Assembly: GCF_040530035.1 (NCBI RefSeq)
Contig: NZ_JBEWCD010000001.1
Location: 2,046,001 to 2,110,000, forward strand
From: Roseibium sp. HPY-6
Lineage (GTDB): Bacteria; Pseudomonadota; Alphaproteobacteria; Rhizobiales; Stappiaceae
DNA length: 64,000 bases
Reading direction: 5' to 3'
This document shows positions 52,097 to 60,995 of this stretch, piece by piece. The notes under the pieces were generated by a model. That model saw only the letters and a list, made by a program, of their open reading frames with translations, was not told the DNA's origin and did not search any database. The position numbers and the translations under genes were made by a program. The first letter of the stretch is position 1. Each line of letters begins with the position of its first letter.

Positions 52097-52945
52097 ATGT
52101 TTCCGACACCGATCGAACGCACACCGCGCTCCTGGCAGGTCACCTATCAGGCATTCCTGCCGCTGGCGCTGATCCTCTGGCTGCTGCCCCTCATCGCTGT
52201 TGCCATTTTCTCAGTCAAGCCCGACTCCGACTTCGCCAACGCGAACTACTGGGGCTGGCCGTCGGAATTCAAGGGGTTTTCCAACTACTGGCTGGTGTTC
52301 ACCGCATCCGACATGCCGCAATATATGCTGAACTCGTTCAAGATCACGATCCCGACCGTGATCGGTGCGGTGGCGCTCTCCTGCATGACCGGATTTGCGC
52401 TCGGCATCTACAAGTTCAAGGCAAACATCTGGATCTTCTTCATGTTTGTCGCCGGTAATTTTGTACCGTTCCAGATCCTTATGGTCCCCGTTCGCGATCT
52501 CACGCTTCAGCTGGGTCTCTATAACACCATTACGGGTCTGGTTCTGTTCCACGTTGCCTTCCAGACCGGGTTCTGCACCCTCTTCATGCGCAACTTCATC
52601 CGCGCCCTCCCGTTCGAGTTGATCGAGGCGGCGCGCGTAGAGGGCATCTCTGAATGGCGGATTTTCTGGTTCGTGGTGCTTCCGCTGATGAAGCCTGCGA
52701 TTGCCGCGCTGTCTGTTCTGATGTTCACCTTCATCTGGAACGACTACTTCTGGGCGATTGTCCTGACGCAGGGCGTGGAAAGCCAACCGGTCACGGCAGG
52801 GATCACCTCGTTCAACGCGCAATATCGCGCCGCATATCATCTGATGAGTGCCGGTTCGATCGTTGCAGCGCTTCCGCCGGTGGCCATGTTCTTCTTGATG
52901 CAGCGGCACTTTATCGCCGGCCTGACACTCGGGGCTGTTAAATGA
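52097..52945 (+). CDS. Galactoside ABC transporter permease (MalG-type)
   Basis: A 282-aa permease: SYQAFLPLALILWLLPLIAVAIFS-like first helix, MTGFALGIYKFKA, EAA loop ELIEAARVEGISEWRIFWFVVLPL, and the typical end RHFIAGLTLGAVK. Normal length for the CUT1 family, unlike the enlarged MalG-type permease at 16264. It is followed 54 bp later by the alpha-galactosidase gene. Confidence 0.92.
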   Translation: MFPTPIERTPRSWQVTYQAFLPLALILWLLPLIAVAIFSVKPDSDFANANYWGWPSEFKGFSNYWLVFTASDMPQYMLNSFKITIPTVIGAVALSCMTGFALGIYKFKANIWIFFMFVAGNFVPFQILMVPVRDLTLQLGLYNTITGLVLFHVAFQTGFCTLFMRNFIRALPFELIEAARVEGISEWRIFWFVVLPLMKPAIAALSVLMFTFIWNDYFWAIVLTQGVESQPVTAGITSFNAQYRAAYHLMSAGSIVAALPPVAMFFLMQRHFIAGLTLGAVK

Positions 52946-52999
52946 TCGGCCGGTGTCGCAGGCCGGTCTGAATACAAAAGAGTGTATGGAGTAAAGGGA

Positions 53000-55078
53000 A
53001 TGCAGGCGAGGACCTGGCATCTTGGTGATGCTCATCAAAGCCTGGTGCTCGCCAGCTTGGGGGACTGCCTACCCGAAGCGGTTTATTGGGGGCCCGCGCT
53101 TCCCGAGCGGGAGTCCTATCAGTCGCTAGCTGCTGCAGCAGTCACGGATGTCACCGGCGGCATGGTGGACCGGAATGCGCCCATCAGCCTCAACCCGGAA
53201 GCGTCTCAGACCTTTCCCGGTCAGTCGGGGCTGACCGGCCGGGACGCCGACGGCAACCCGCTCACACCTCGGTTCCGCTTTTCGAACGAAACAACATCCG
53301 AACACGGGCTGACCCTTGTTTATGCGGACACCGACCTCGAACTGAGCCTTGTCCTCGATCTGTCGATGGATCCGGAAACGTCGCTCTTGCAGATGCAGAC
53401 CCATCTGGAAAGTGCCCACAAGATTACCGTCGACTGGCTCGCAGCTCCGGTCCTCCCTGTTCCTGCTCATATGGGGGAGATGATCGAGTATTCCGGCCGC
53501 TGGTGCGCGGAGTTCCTGACGCGCAGGCTTCCTTTCGCGCCGGGAGCACGCGTGCGCGACAACCGGACGGGCCGGACGGATCACGCCCACTTTCCTGCCC
53601 TGATTGTTTGTTCGAGCCAGACGAGCAATACGTCGGGAGAAGCTTACGCATATCACTACGGGTGGTCCGGCGGTCACAGGATGGTCGCAGAAGAACTGGC
53701 CGACGGACGGCGCCAGGTCCAGTTCGGACACGCCTCTGCGAGCATGAAAAAAAACCATGTCTTCCGCACGGCCCCGCTCTTCGCCACATATTCCGGTACC
53801 GGCTTCAACGGCGCTGCTGTGCGTTTCCAAAAATACGTCCGGAACAAGCTGGTCTCCGGCGCAAGGATGCCGCGCCCGGTACATTACAATTGCTGGGAAG
53901 CTGTCTATTTCGATCACAAGCTTGACGAACTGAAGTCTATCGCGTCCCGGGCGGCGGACCTTGGGGCAGAGCGTTTTGTGCTGGATGATGGTTGGTTCGG
54001 CCAAAGAGACGACGACACGTCCTCCCTTGGAGACTGGGTCGTAGACAAGCGGAAATATCCTGACGGGCTGAAACCGCTCATCGACCACGTCAAATCGCTC
54101 GGCCTGCAATTCGGCATCTGGTTCGAACCTGAAATGATCAATGAGGACAGCGACCTGTTCAGGGCGCATTCGGAATGGGTTCTGGGATCGGCTGACCAGC
54201 CGAAGGGACGGCAACAGCTTGTCCTCGACATGTCCCGCGATGACGTGCGCGACTATCTTTATGACTGCATTGCCAAGGTGCTTGCGGAAAATGACATTGG
54301 CTACATCAAATGGGACCACAATCGCGTTCTGCCCGTGGTCGATGCGGCGCAAACCGAAGGTCTTTACGCGCTGATTGATCGCTTGCGTGCTGATTTCCCG
54401 CATGTCGAAATCGAAAGCTGTGCTTCAGGCGGTGGCAGGGTCGATTTCGGAATTCTGAAGCGAACACACAGGGTCTGGCTCTCCGACAGCAATGACGCGC
54501 TCGAACGGCAGCGCATTCAGCACGACGCGTCCCTGTTTCTCCCGGCAAGCGTAACAGGCTCGCATGTCGGCCCTCGCGTCAGCCACACTTCGGGCCGGAC
54601 GATAAACGCCAAGTTTCGCGCATGGACGGCAGCTCAGCGGCATATGGGTTTCGAAATGGACCCGCGGGAATTGTCTGATGAGGAAGCAGAGGTCCTGAAA
54701 ACCGTCACCGGTTGGTGGAAAGCGAACAGGGACTGGATGGCGACAGCCGATATCTTGCGTCTCGACAGCGCCGATCCGGCGCTGTTCGCCGAACAGCAAC
54801 TGGCCGAGGACGGCGACCGGTTTGTTGTCTTTGCAGCGCTCGTGCGCCCATCGAACCAGATTCTACAATATCCGTTGCGGCTGACCGGCCTCGACAGGAA
54901 CGCGCTCTACAGGATCACGTTGATCAATCGCGCCGATGCTACCGGTCTGTCCCGGGGGTCGCCATTCCTGAAGAACAACGACCTTGAGGCAAGTGGGCAA
55001 TATCTCATGTCGCACGGTCTCACTTTGCCGTGGCGCTTCCCTGAGACGATCTGGGTGCTGGAAGCAAAACGGATTTGA
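53000..55078 (+). CDS. Alpha-galactosidase, GH36
   Basis: A 692-aa cytoplasmic enzyme (no signal peptide) releasing galactose from alpha-galactosides. GH36 marks: NCWEAVYFDH, FVLDDGWFG, GIWFEPEMIN, the nucleophile Asp439 in KWDHN, ESCASGGGRVD, and the acid/base motif SDSND (Asp496/Asp499). ATG 53000 has GGAG 8 bases upstream; an ATG at 52982 would add six residues. It sits between the galactoside permeases and the galactose-oxidation genes. Confidence 0.93.
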   Translation: MQARTWHLGDAHQSLVLASLGDCLPEAVYWGPALPERESYQSLAAAAVTDVTGGMVDRNAPISLNPEASQTFPGQSGLTGRDADGNPLTPRFRFSNETTSEHGLTLVYADTDLELSLVLDLSMDPETSLLQMQTHLESAHKITVDWLAAPVLPVPAHMGEMIEYSGRWCAEFLTRRLPFAPGARVRDNRTGRTDHAHFPALIVCSSQTSNTSGEAYAYHYGWSGGHRMVAEELADGRRQVQFGHASASMKKNHVFRTAPLFATYSGTGFNGAAVRFQKYVRNKLVSGARMPRPVHYNCWEAVYFDHKLDELKSIASRAADLGAERFVLDDGWFGQRDDDTSSLGDWVVDKRKYPDGLKPLIDHVKSLGLQFGIWFEPEMINEDSDLFRAHSEWVLGSADQPKGRQQLVLDMSRDDVRDYLYDCIAKVLAENDIGYIKWDHNRVLPVVDAAQTEGLYALIDRLRADFPHVEIESCASGGGRVDFGILKRTHRVWLSDSNDALERQRIQHDASLFLPASVTGSHVGPRVSHTSGRTINAKFRAWTAAQRHMGFEMDPRELSDEEAEVLKTVTGWWKANRDWMATADILRLDSADPALFAEQQLAEDGDRFVVFAALVRPSNQILQYPLRLTGLDRNALYRITLINRADATGLSRGSPFLKNNDLEASGQYLMSHGLTLPWRFPETIWVLEAKRI

Positions 55079-55141
55079 ACAGATGAGAATTGCAGGCACG
55101 GCATTTCAAGGTGCTGCAGCAAAGAGAAAAGGGAGCGTCAC

Positions 55142-55906
55142 ATGCACGCAAACTATCCTGACCTGAAGGGCCAATCGGTCTTCATCACCGGCGGTGGTTC
55201 CGGCATCGGCGCAGAGCTCACAAGCGGATTCCTGGCACAAGGTGCAAAAGTCGCTTTTGTCCAACGTTCGGATGCAAGCGAATTTTGCGACGAGATGGAA
55301 CGCCAACATGGCAATCGGCCATTGTTTTTGCCCTGCGATATCTCCGATATCGACCAGCTGAAAGGTGCGATCGACAAGGCTGCCGAAGCGCACGGTGCAA
55401 TAACGGTACTTGTCAACAACGCGGCCAACGACAAACGCCACGCGACAGAAGAAGTGGACGAGGAATTCTGGGACTGGTCTCAGTCGATCAACCTGAAAGC
55501 CTATTTCTTTGCCTGTCAGCACGTCATCGCAGGCATGCGCGCGGCCGGCGGCGGATCGATCATCAACTTCACGTCCATTTCATATATGATGGGCAATGCA
55601 GGCTATGCCGCCTACACAACGGCGAATTCCGGGATCAACGGCATGACCCGGAGCCTTGCCCGCGAGTTCGGTCCGGAAAACATCCGGGTCAATGCCATTG
55701 CACCAGGCTGGGTGCTGACACAAAAACAAAAAGACTTGTGGGTGACGCCGGAAGCACTCGCGGCACATATTGACCGCCAGTGCCTGAAGTTTGAACTAGC
55801 GCCCGAAGATATGGTCGATCCGGTCCTGTTCCTGGCATCGAAAACCAGCAGGGGCATGACGGGGCAAGCGATGGTCGTCGACGGCGGAGTAGTGGTGACG
55901 GGATGA
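55142..55906 (+). CDS. Short-chain dehydrogenase, probable galactose dehydrogenase, with altered active site
   Basis: A 254-aa SDR with the cofactor motif TGGGSGIG (N-terminal) and NNAAND. By position it should oxidise D-galactose to galactonolactone, first step of the De Ley-Doudoroff route. Ser145 and Tyr158 of the catalytic set are present, but the Tyr-x3-Lys lysine is Asn162 (YTTAN, codon AAT). Homologues normally have Lys here, and one base change converts AAA/AAG to AAT. This could reduce or abolish activity or reflect a sequencing error. The stop overlaps the kinase start by 4 bp. Confidence 0.8.
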   Translation: MHANYPDLKGQSVFITGGGSGIGAELTSGFLAQGAKVAFVQRSDASEFCDEMERQHGNRPLFLPCDISDIDQLKGAIDKAAEAHGAITVLVNNAANDKRHATEEVDEEFWDWSQSINLKAYFFACQHVIAGMRAAGGGSIINFTSISYMMGNAGYAAYTTANSGINGMTRSLAREFGPENIRVNAIAPGWVLTQKQKDLWVTPEALAAHIDRQCLKFELAPEDMVDPVLFLASKTSRGMTGQAMVVDGGVVVTG

Positions 55907-56823
55907 GCCTTCAGGCAAAAGCGGACTGGATTGCGGTGGATTGGGGCACGACCAATCTGCGCGCCTGGGCGCTTGATTCTCAAGACAATATCATCGCCCA
56001 TCGCAGCTCAAGCAAGGGGATGAGCAGTCTTGAAAGAGACGAATTCGAACCGACCCTTCTTGAACTGATCGGGGACCTCATTCCGCCCGCCGGCAAGACT
56101 GCTGTCGTGATCTGCGGCATGGCCGGATCCCGTCAGGGCTGGGCTGAAGCCCCCTACAAAACAACCCCCTGCGCTCCGCCTGCCCTTGAGGACGCAACCA
56201 CCGTCCGCTCTCTGGATGTCCGCCTTGACGTCCGCATTCTGCCGGGCATCAAACAGGCTGATCCGGCGGATGTCATGCGCGGCGAGGAAACCCAGATTGC
56301 CGGTTTTCTGGCAAAGAACGAAGGTTTTACGGGAACCCTTTGTTTGCCGGGAACACACTCGAAATGGGTCAGACTCCAAGACGGTATCGTTGAACACTTC
56401 AGGACGTGCATGACCGGGGAAATGTTTGCACTCCTTTCCGCGCGTTCCGTCCTGCAGCACTCTCTCTCGCCAAAGGAAATGGACCAAAGCGCATTTGACC
56501 AGGCCGTCAGGGAGGTTGCCGGTCGCCCGCAATCGATCGCAACCAGCCTCTTTGGCATCCGCGCCGGCGGTCTTGTTGCCGGCCTGTCGCCTCAAGCCGC
56601 AAGGGGGCGTCTCTCAGGTCTTCTGATTGGCGCTGAACTCGCTGCGGTAAAAGAGGAATTTGATCTCTCGGCCGTCATCCTTCTTGGAAGCGACCAGATT
56701 GCATCGGCATACCAGACGGCACTCTCTTGCCTCGGGCACAGGTCCGAAGTGATCGATGCGGAGGCCACCACGCTGCAGGGCCTTGCACTTGCCTATTCTT
56801 CCTATTCAAAGGTTTCCTCATGA
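55903..56823 (+). CDS. dgoK: 2-dehydro-3-deoxygalactonokinase
   Basis: A 306-aa kinase phosphorylating 2-keto-3-deoxygalactonate. Family marks: WIAVDWGTTNLRAWALD at the start, VVICGMAGSRQGWAEAPY, PGIKQ, EETQIAGFLA, LPGTHSKWVRL, FRTCMTGEMFALL, and GLVAGLSPQAARGRLSGLLIGAEL. Normal length. Coupled to the SDR upstream and to the aldolase downstream by 4-bp overlaps. Confidence 0.95.
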   Translation: MSLQAKADWIAVDWGTTNLRAWALDSQDNIIAHRSSSKGMSSLERDEFEPTLLELIGDLIPPAGKTAVVICGMAGSRQGWAEAPYKTTPCAPPALEDATTVRSLDVRLDVRILPGIKQADPADVMRGEETQIAGFLAKNEGFTGTLCLPGTHSKWVRLQDGIVEHFRTCMTGEMFALLSARSVLQHSLSPKEMDQSAFDQAVREVAGRPQSIATSLFGIRAGGLVAGLSPQAARGRLSGLLIGAELAAVKEEFDLSAVILLGSDQIASAYQTALSCLGHRSEVIDAEATTLQGLALAYSSYSKVSS

Positions 56824-57434
56824 GCCGGAATCTCATCGCAATCCTGCGGGGCCTGACCCCACCTGAGGCATTGCCCATCGCCGAATGCCTGATCGACGCT
56901 GGCATCACCCGCATCGAAGTTCCACTGAATTCACCGGACCCTTTCAAGAGCATCGAGGCGATGGTCAGATCGTTTTCTGACCGTGCCGAGATCGGCGCAG
57001 GAACCGTTCTGACGCCGAACCAGGTGCTTGAAGTCAAATCCGCAGGCGGGACGCTGATTGTTTCGCCCGATTGCAATCCCGACGTCATTCTCGCCACGAA
57101 GGCCGAGGACATGTCTTCCTTTCCAGGGGTCATGACACCAAGCGAGTGTTTCACGGCTCTGCGCTGTGGCGCCGACGGATTGAAATTCTTTCCGGCTTCC
57201 CTGATTGGACCGGATGGACTGAAAGCGATGCTTGCGGTCTTGCCGAAGGGAACACCAACTTTTGCCGTCGGTGGTGCCGGCCCGGACAATTTCGGGGCTT
57301 GGTTCCAGGCAGGCGCGGCAGGTTTCGGGATCGGAACGGCTCTCTTCAAGCCCGGCTTTACCGTCGCAGACGTCAAGGAGCGCGCCGCACAGATTGTCAG
57401 CGCCTACGACACTGCCATCGCAGCCAACGGATAA
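56820..57434 (+). CDS. dgoA: 2-dehydro-3-deoxy-6-phosphogalactonate aldolase
   Basis: A 204-aa class I aldolase cleaving KDPGal to pyruvate and glyceraldehyde-3-phosphate. Family marks: LIAILRGLTPPEALPIAECLIDAGITRIEVPLNSPDP, IGAGTVLT, LIVSPDCNPDVI and the Schiff-base Lys region GADGLKFFPASLIGP. ATG 56820 overlaps the kinase stop. Confidence 0.94.
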   Translation: MSRNLIAILRGLTPPEALPIAECLIDAGITRIEVPLNSPDPFKSIEAMVRSFSDRAEIGAGTVLTPNQVLEVKSAGGTLIVSPDCNPDVILATKAEDMSSFPGVMTPSECFTALRCGADGLKFFPASLIGPDGLKAMLAVLPKGTPTFAVGGAGPDNFGAWFQAGAAGFGIGTALFKPGFTVADVKERAAQIVSAYDTAIAANG

Positions 57435-57439
57435 TAAGA

Positions 57440-58279
57440 ATGACAAACATATTTGACGAGCGGCCTTGTACGCTCGGCGAGGGACCGCTCTGGCATCCGG
57501 AGCGCCAGCAGCTTTTCTGGTTCGACATTTTGAACTGGAGCTTGCTGTCCCGGGAAAACGGCACGACGAAAGCCTGGGAATTTGATGAGTATGTTTCGGC
57601 CGCTGGCTGGGTCGGCAAATCGGAAGTGATGATCGCCAGCGCAAGTCAGCTCTTTCTCTTCAACCTCGAAACCGAAGCCAGGATGAAACTGTGCGACCTG
57701 GAGGCGGATGATCCGGTCACCAGATCGAATGACGGGCGCGCAGATCCAAAAGGTGGCTTCTGGATTGGCACCATGGGGATCAACGCTGAACCGGGCAAAG
57801 GCGCAATATACCGCTACTACCGCGGTGAGCTGCGCCGCCTTTACACCGGCATCACGATCACCAACGCGATCTGTTTCTCGCCTGACGGGCAAAAGGCTTA
57901 CTTTGCCGACACAGCGACTCAGACAATTCAACAGGTGGTCCTCGACGGCAACGGATGGCCTTCGGCAACACCTACGCTCTTCGCGGACCTGTCGAAGGAA
58001 GGGCACAACCCAGACGGCGCCGTCGTCGACAGTGATGGCCACCTCTGGAACGCGCAATGGGGCGCAAATCGTGTCGCGCGATATGCGCCGAACGGCACCT
58101 TTGTTGAGGAAGTCTCCTTCCGGGCGCGACAGGTCTCCTGTCCGGCCTTCGGAGGGGCAGATCTTCAAACCCTGTTCGCAACGTCGGCTTCGGTGGGCCT
58201 GAACGGTGACTGGGAAGGCAAAACCTATTTCACCCAGGTATCTGCGCGCGGACAAGCAGAGCCTCGTGTCATTCTTTGA
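57440..58279 (+). CDS. SMP-30/gluconolactonase-family lactonase, probable galactonolactonase
   Basis: A 279-aa six-bladed beta-propeller: LGEGPLWHPERQQLFWFDIL (metal Glu near residue 13), SNDGRADPKGGFWIGTMG (Asn/Asp site), AICFSPDGQKAYFADT, GHNPDGAVVDSDGHLWNAQWG. It would hydrolyse galactonolactone to galactonate. ATG 57440 lies 5 bp after the aldolase stop; the open frame runs further upstream inside the aldolase gene, without meaning. No galactonate dehydratase gene follows. Confidence 0.88.
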   Translation: MTNIFDERPCTLGEGPLWHPERQQLFWFDILNWSLLSRENGTTKAWEFDEYVSAAGWVGKSEVMIASASQLFLFNLETEARMKLCDLEADDPVTRSNDGRADPKGGFWIGTMGINAEPGKGAIYRYYRGELRRLYTGITITNAICFSPDGQKAYFADTATQTIQQVVLDGNGWPSATPTLFADLSKEGHNPDGAVVDSDGHLWNAQWGANRVARYAPNGTFVEEVSFRARQVSCPAFGGADLQTLFATSASVGLNGDWEGKTYFTQVSARGQAEPRVIL

Positions 58280-58462
58280 CCAAAAACGAGAATACTCTGG
58301 CGATCGATCACCCTTGAACCAGGCCCTGTGCGGTTGTCATCGCTGTGAAGGCAGCGCTCCGGTACACTACCGTAAAGATCAGCATGATTTCAGGACGATT
58401 GCCGGCCCGATAGCGGTGCAAAAGCACCCAGCCGGGGCAACGAGGATAATGAGAGAAGTCAG

Positions 58463-60364
58463 ATGAAGCGCACGCTAGGGACCTGCTACTATCCTGAGCA
58501 TTGGCCGGAAGAGATGTGGGAAGCTGACGCCCGCCGCATGGCGGAAGCAGGCCTGACCTGGGTAAGGATCGGTGAATTTGCATGGTCGCGGCTGGAACCC
58601 AAGCCCGGTGATCTGCAGTTTGACTGGATGGACCAGTCCATTGAGGTCTTGGGCGCAGCGGGATTGAAGGTCGTTCTCGGCACACCGACGGCAACACCGC
58701 CAAGATGGCTTCTGGACAAACATCCCGACATGATCGCGCTGGATGCAAACGGCAATCCAAGAGGTTTCGGCTCTCGTCGCCATTACTGCTTTTCGCATCA
58801 GGGATACCGGGAAGAAAGCGACCGGATCGTCCGGCTGTTTGCCGAACGTTATGGCGATAACCCCCATGTTGCCGCATGGCAGACCGACAACGAATACGGC
58901 TGCCACGACACGACGCATTCCTATACATCTGCCGCACTCAACGCGTTCAGGTCGTGGCTCAAGGACCGCTACGGATCCATCGACGCCCTCAATCGCGCCT
59001 GGGGCAACGTCTTCTGGTCGATGGAGTACGGTTCATTCGGCGAAATCGGACTGCCCAATCTGACTGTGACAGAACCGAACCCGTCGCACGTGTTGGCATT
59101 CCGCCGTTTTTCTTCAGATCAGGTCGCAAGTTTCAATCGGCGCCAGGTGGAGATCATCCGCGAATATTCCAACGCGCCGACCAGCCACAATTTCATGGGC
59201 CGGATCACGGAATTCGACCATTTCAAGGTTGGCGACGATCTTGATATTGCCACCTGGGACAGCTATCCGCTCGGCTTCCTGGAAGACAGGGTCGGCGCGA
59301 GCGAAGAACATCAGCGCACCTATGCCCGCCAGGGCGACCCGGATTTCCAGGCGTTTCATCACGACCTCTACCGGGCTGTCGGCAGAGGACGCTGGTGGGT
59401 CATGGAACAGCAGCCGGGGCCGGTCAACTGGGCGCCTTACAATCCCGCGCCGCTGCCTGGCATGATGCGCCTGTGGGCCTGGGAAGCTTATGCACATGGT
59501 GCAGAAGCCGTCTGTTATTTCCGCTGGCGCCAAGCGCCCTTTGCTCAGGAACAGATGCATGCCGGTATGCTTCGCCCCGACAATGCGGACGCACCTGCCC
59601 TGACTGAAGCCAGGCAGGTTGCGGACGAATTACGCGCTGCGCCGGACGTCTCGATCATTAAGGCACCGATTGCGCTGATCTATGACTACGATGCCGATTT
59701 CGCCTGGGCCACCCAGCCACATGGCGCAGGTCTCAACTACTTCCAGATCGTGTTCGACGCCTATAAAGCGCTCAGAAAACTCGGACTATCGATCGATATC
59801 CTCCGGGCCGACACACGCGACTTCTCGGGGTACAAACTCGTGCTTGCCCCCGGCATGATCTACATGCCCCATGATATGAAACGCGCGCTCGCAGAAACCG
59901 AAGCCCATGTCGTGATCGGGCCACGGACCGCAGCACGCAACGCCGATATGGTCATCCCGGTTCCGCTGCCCCCGGATATGCCCAATTTCGACGTCACCGT
60001 TGCACGCGTCGAAAGCGTGCGACCCGACATGCCGATGCCGTTAAAGGGCGGAGGGAGCTTTGTCGGCTATCGCGAGGAGCTCGAAGGTTCTGCCGAAGTT
60101 GTCATGACACTCAAAGATGGTCAGGCCGCCATCATGCGATCTCAAAACATGACCTATGTTGCCGGAACCGGCGATGAAACAGCTTGGAAGCGACTTTTTT
60201 CCGAGCTTTGCGGTAAAGTTGGGCTTGAAACGACCGCGCTCGCGGGAGGTGTCCGCTGCCGGGAGACTGCCAGCCAGAGGATCTGGGTCAACTATGGCTC
60301 AGAACCTGCTGAAACGCCGGTCGGCCGGATCGAGGCGGCGGGCGTGCTGTTCGAAAAACTTTGA
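58463..60364 (+). CDS. Beta-galactosidase, GH42
   Basis: A 633-aa enzyme: GTCYYPEHWPEEMWEADARRM (start of the TIM barrel), acid/base Glu144 in TDNEYG, nucleophile Glu315 in VMEQQPG, then a trimerisation domain (~390-590) and a C-terminal beta domain. No signal peptide, so it acts in the cytoplasm on imported galactosides. It is separated by 183 bp from the lactonase gene and is the last gene of the plus-strand locus. Confidence 0.94.
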   Translation: MKRTLGTCYYPEHWPEEMWEADARRMAEAGLTWVRIGEFAWSRLEPKPGDLQFDWMDQSIEVLGAAGLKVVLGTPTATPPRWLLDKHPDMIALDANGNPRGFGSRRHYCFSHQGYREESDRIVRLFAERYGDNPHVAAWQTDNEYGCHDTTHSYTSAALNAFRSWLKDRYGSIDALNRAWGNVFWSMEYGSFGEIGLPNLTVTEPNPSHVLAFRRFSSDQVASFNRRQVEIIREYSNAPTSHNFMGRITEFDHFKVGDDLDIATWDSYPLGFLEDRVGASEEHQRTYARQGDPDFQAFHHDLYRAVGRGRWWVMEQQPGPVNWAPYNPAPLPGMMRLWAWEAYAHGAEAVCYFRWRQAPFAQEQMHAGMLRPDNADAPALTEARQVADELRAAPDVSIIKAPIALIYDYDADFAWATQPHGAGLNYFQIVFDAYKALRKLGLSIDILRADTRDFSGYKLVLAPGMIYMPHDMKRALAETEAHVVIGPRTAARNADMVIPVPLPPDMPNFDVTVARVESVRPDMPMPLKGGGSFVGYREELEGSAEVVMTLKDGQAAIMRSQNMTYVAGTGDETAWKRLFSELCGKVGLETTALAGGVRCRETASQRIWVNYGSEPAETPVGRIEAAGVLFEKL

Positions 60365-60425
60365 TGAAATCGTACTGAGCCGCCCCGGCCCTGAGCCGTG
60401 GCCTATCTTGAGAAATGAAACAACG

Positions 60426-60446
60426 GTCCCGGAGCAAGTCCGGGAC
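60426..60446 (+). repeat. Short palindromic unit after the beta-galactosidase gene
   Basis: GTCCCGGA and TCCGGGAC form a perfect 8-bp stem around GCAAG. The arrangement with a CAAG loop is like the hairpin at 1193-1215 (loop ACAAG). It may end or stabilise the transcript. Confidence 0.5.
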
Positions 60447-60487
60447 AGCTGAAAATAAGACATGGATAATCTAAAGCGCTTCCGTCC

Positions 60488-60614
60488 GTCATTCCGGCTG
60501 AAGCGCAGCGGAAGGCTGGAAACCAGTAAACCCTTGTCTGTCCGTCTTTTTCTCGATCGGCCAGATGGGATACTGGATCCCGGTCTTGCTGCTCCCGCAG
60601 CAAACCGGGATGAC
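60488..60614 (+). repeat. Dispersed palindromic repeat, copy D
   Basis: Opens GTCATTCCGGCTGAAGCG and closes AACCGGGATGAC, with ACTGGATCCCGGTCTTGC in the second half. It is 127 bp, the same as copy A, and its ends are inverted complements that could pair. Confidence 0.75.
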
Positions 60615-60827
60615 AATTGGGAAGCAGGAGCAAACAGGAGACTTTGCATTGAGGCTTGCGGTTTCAGTCGTCAATGCATGCCTCATTTCGCTCCGCTCTT
60701 GGTCGGCTGCCAGACAATCGATTTACACAACTCAACGCCCTATAAGCGGCGACCAGATGCTGACCATGAAAGATACCGGCTGTGACAGTTCAATGCAGAA
60801 CTTAGCTGATCCAAAGTCTTTTACTTC

Positions 60828-60928
60828 GTCATCCCGGGCGCAGCGAAGCGAAGACCCGGGATCGGAGGGCCATGGAGAGCCTCTCGGCTCAACGGTCCCG
60901 GCTCGCGCTTACGCTTGGCCAGGATGAC
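60828..60928 (+). repeat. Dispersed palindromic repeat, copy C (short form)
   Basis: Opens GTCATCCCGGGCGCAGC and closes GGCCAGGATGAC. It is 101 bp and keeps the GCRAAGCG-type internal arm but has a different middle. Confidence 0.65.
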
Positions 60929-60995
60929 GGTGGAAAATTCAATATCTGGTAATAAGTGATACGCAGATCTGCAGCTCAAACCGTCATTCCTGGCC

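Larger units (their letters stand above)
60365..60995. other. Repeat-rich intergenic region
   Basis: 631 bp without a supported gene between converging units. It holds a small hairpin (60426-60446) and two copies of the dispersed repeat (60488-60614 and 60828-60928). Short open frames inside lie within the repeats. Confidence 0.65.

Noticed and set aside
53126..54403. Minus-strand open frame (425 codons) opposite the alpha-galactosidase gene
   Set aside because: Shadow of a gene with clear GH36 catalytic motifs.
57071..57439. 5' extension of the lactonase frame
   Set aside because: Lies inside the dgoA gene in another frame; lactonase similarity starts at ATG 57440.
60462..60785. 107-codon frame in the repeat region
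   Set aside because: Consists largely of the dispersed repeat; such frames recur with the repeat and are not genes.
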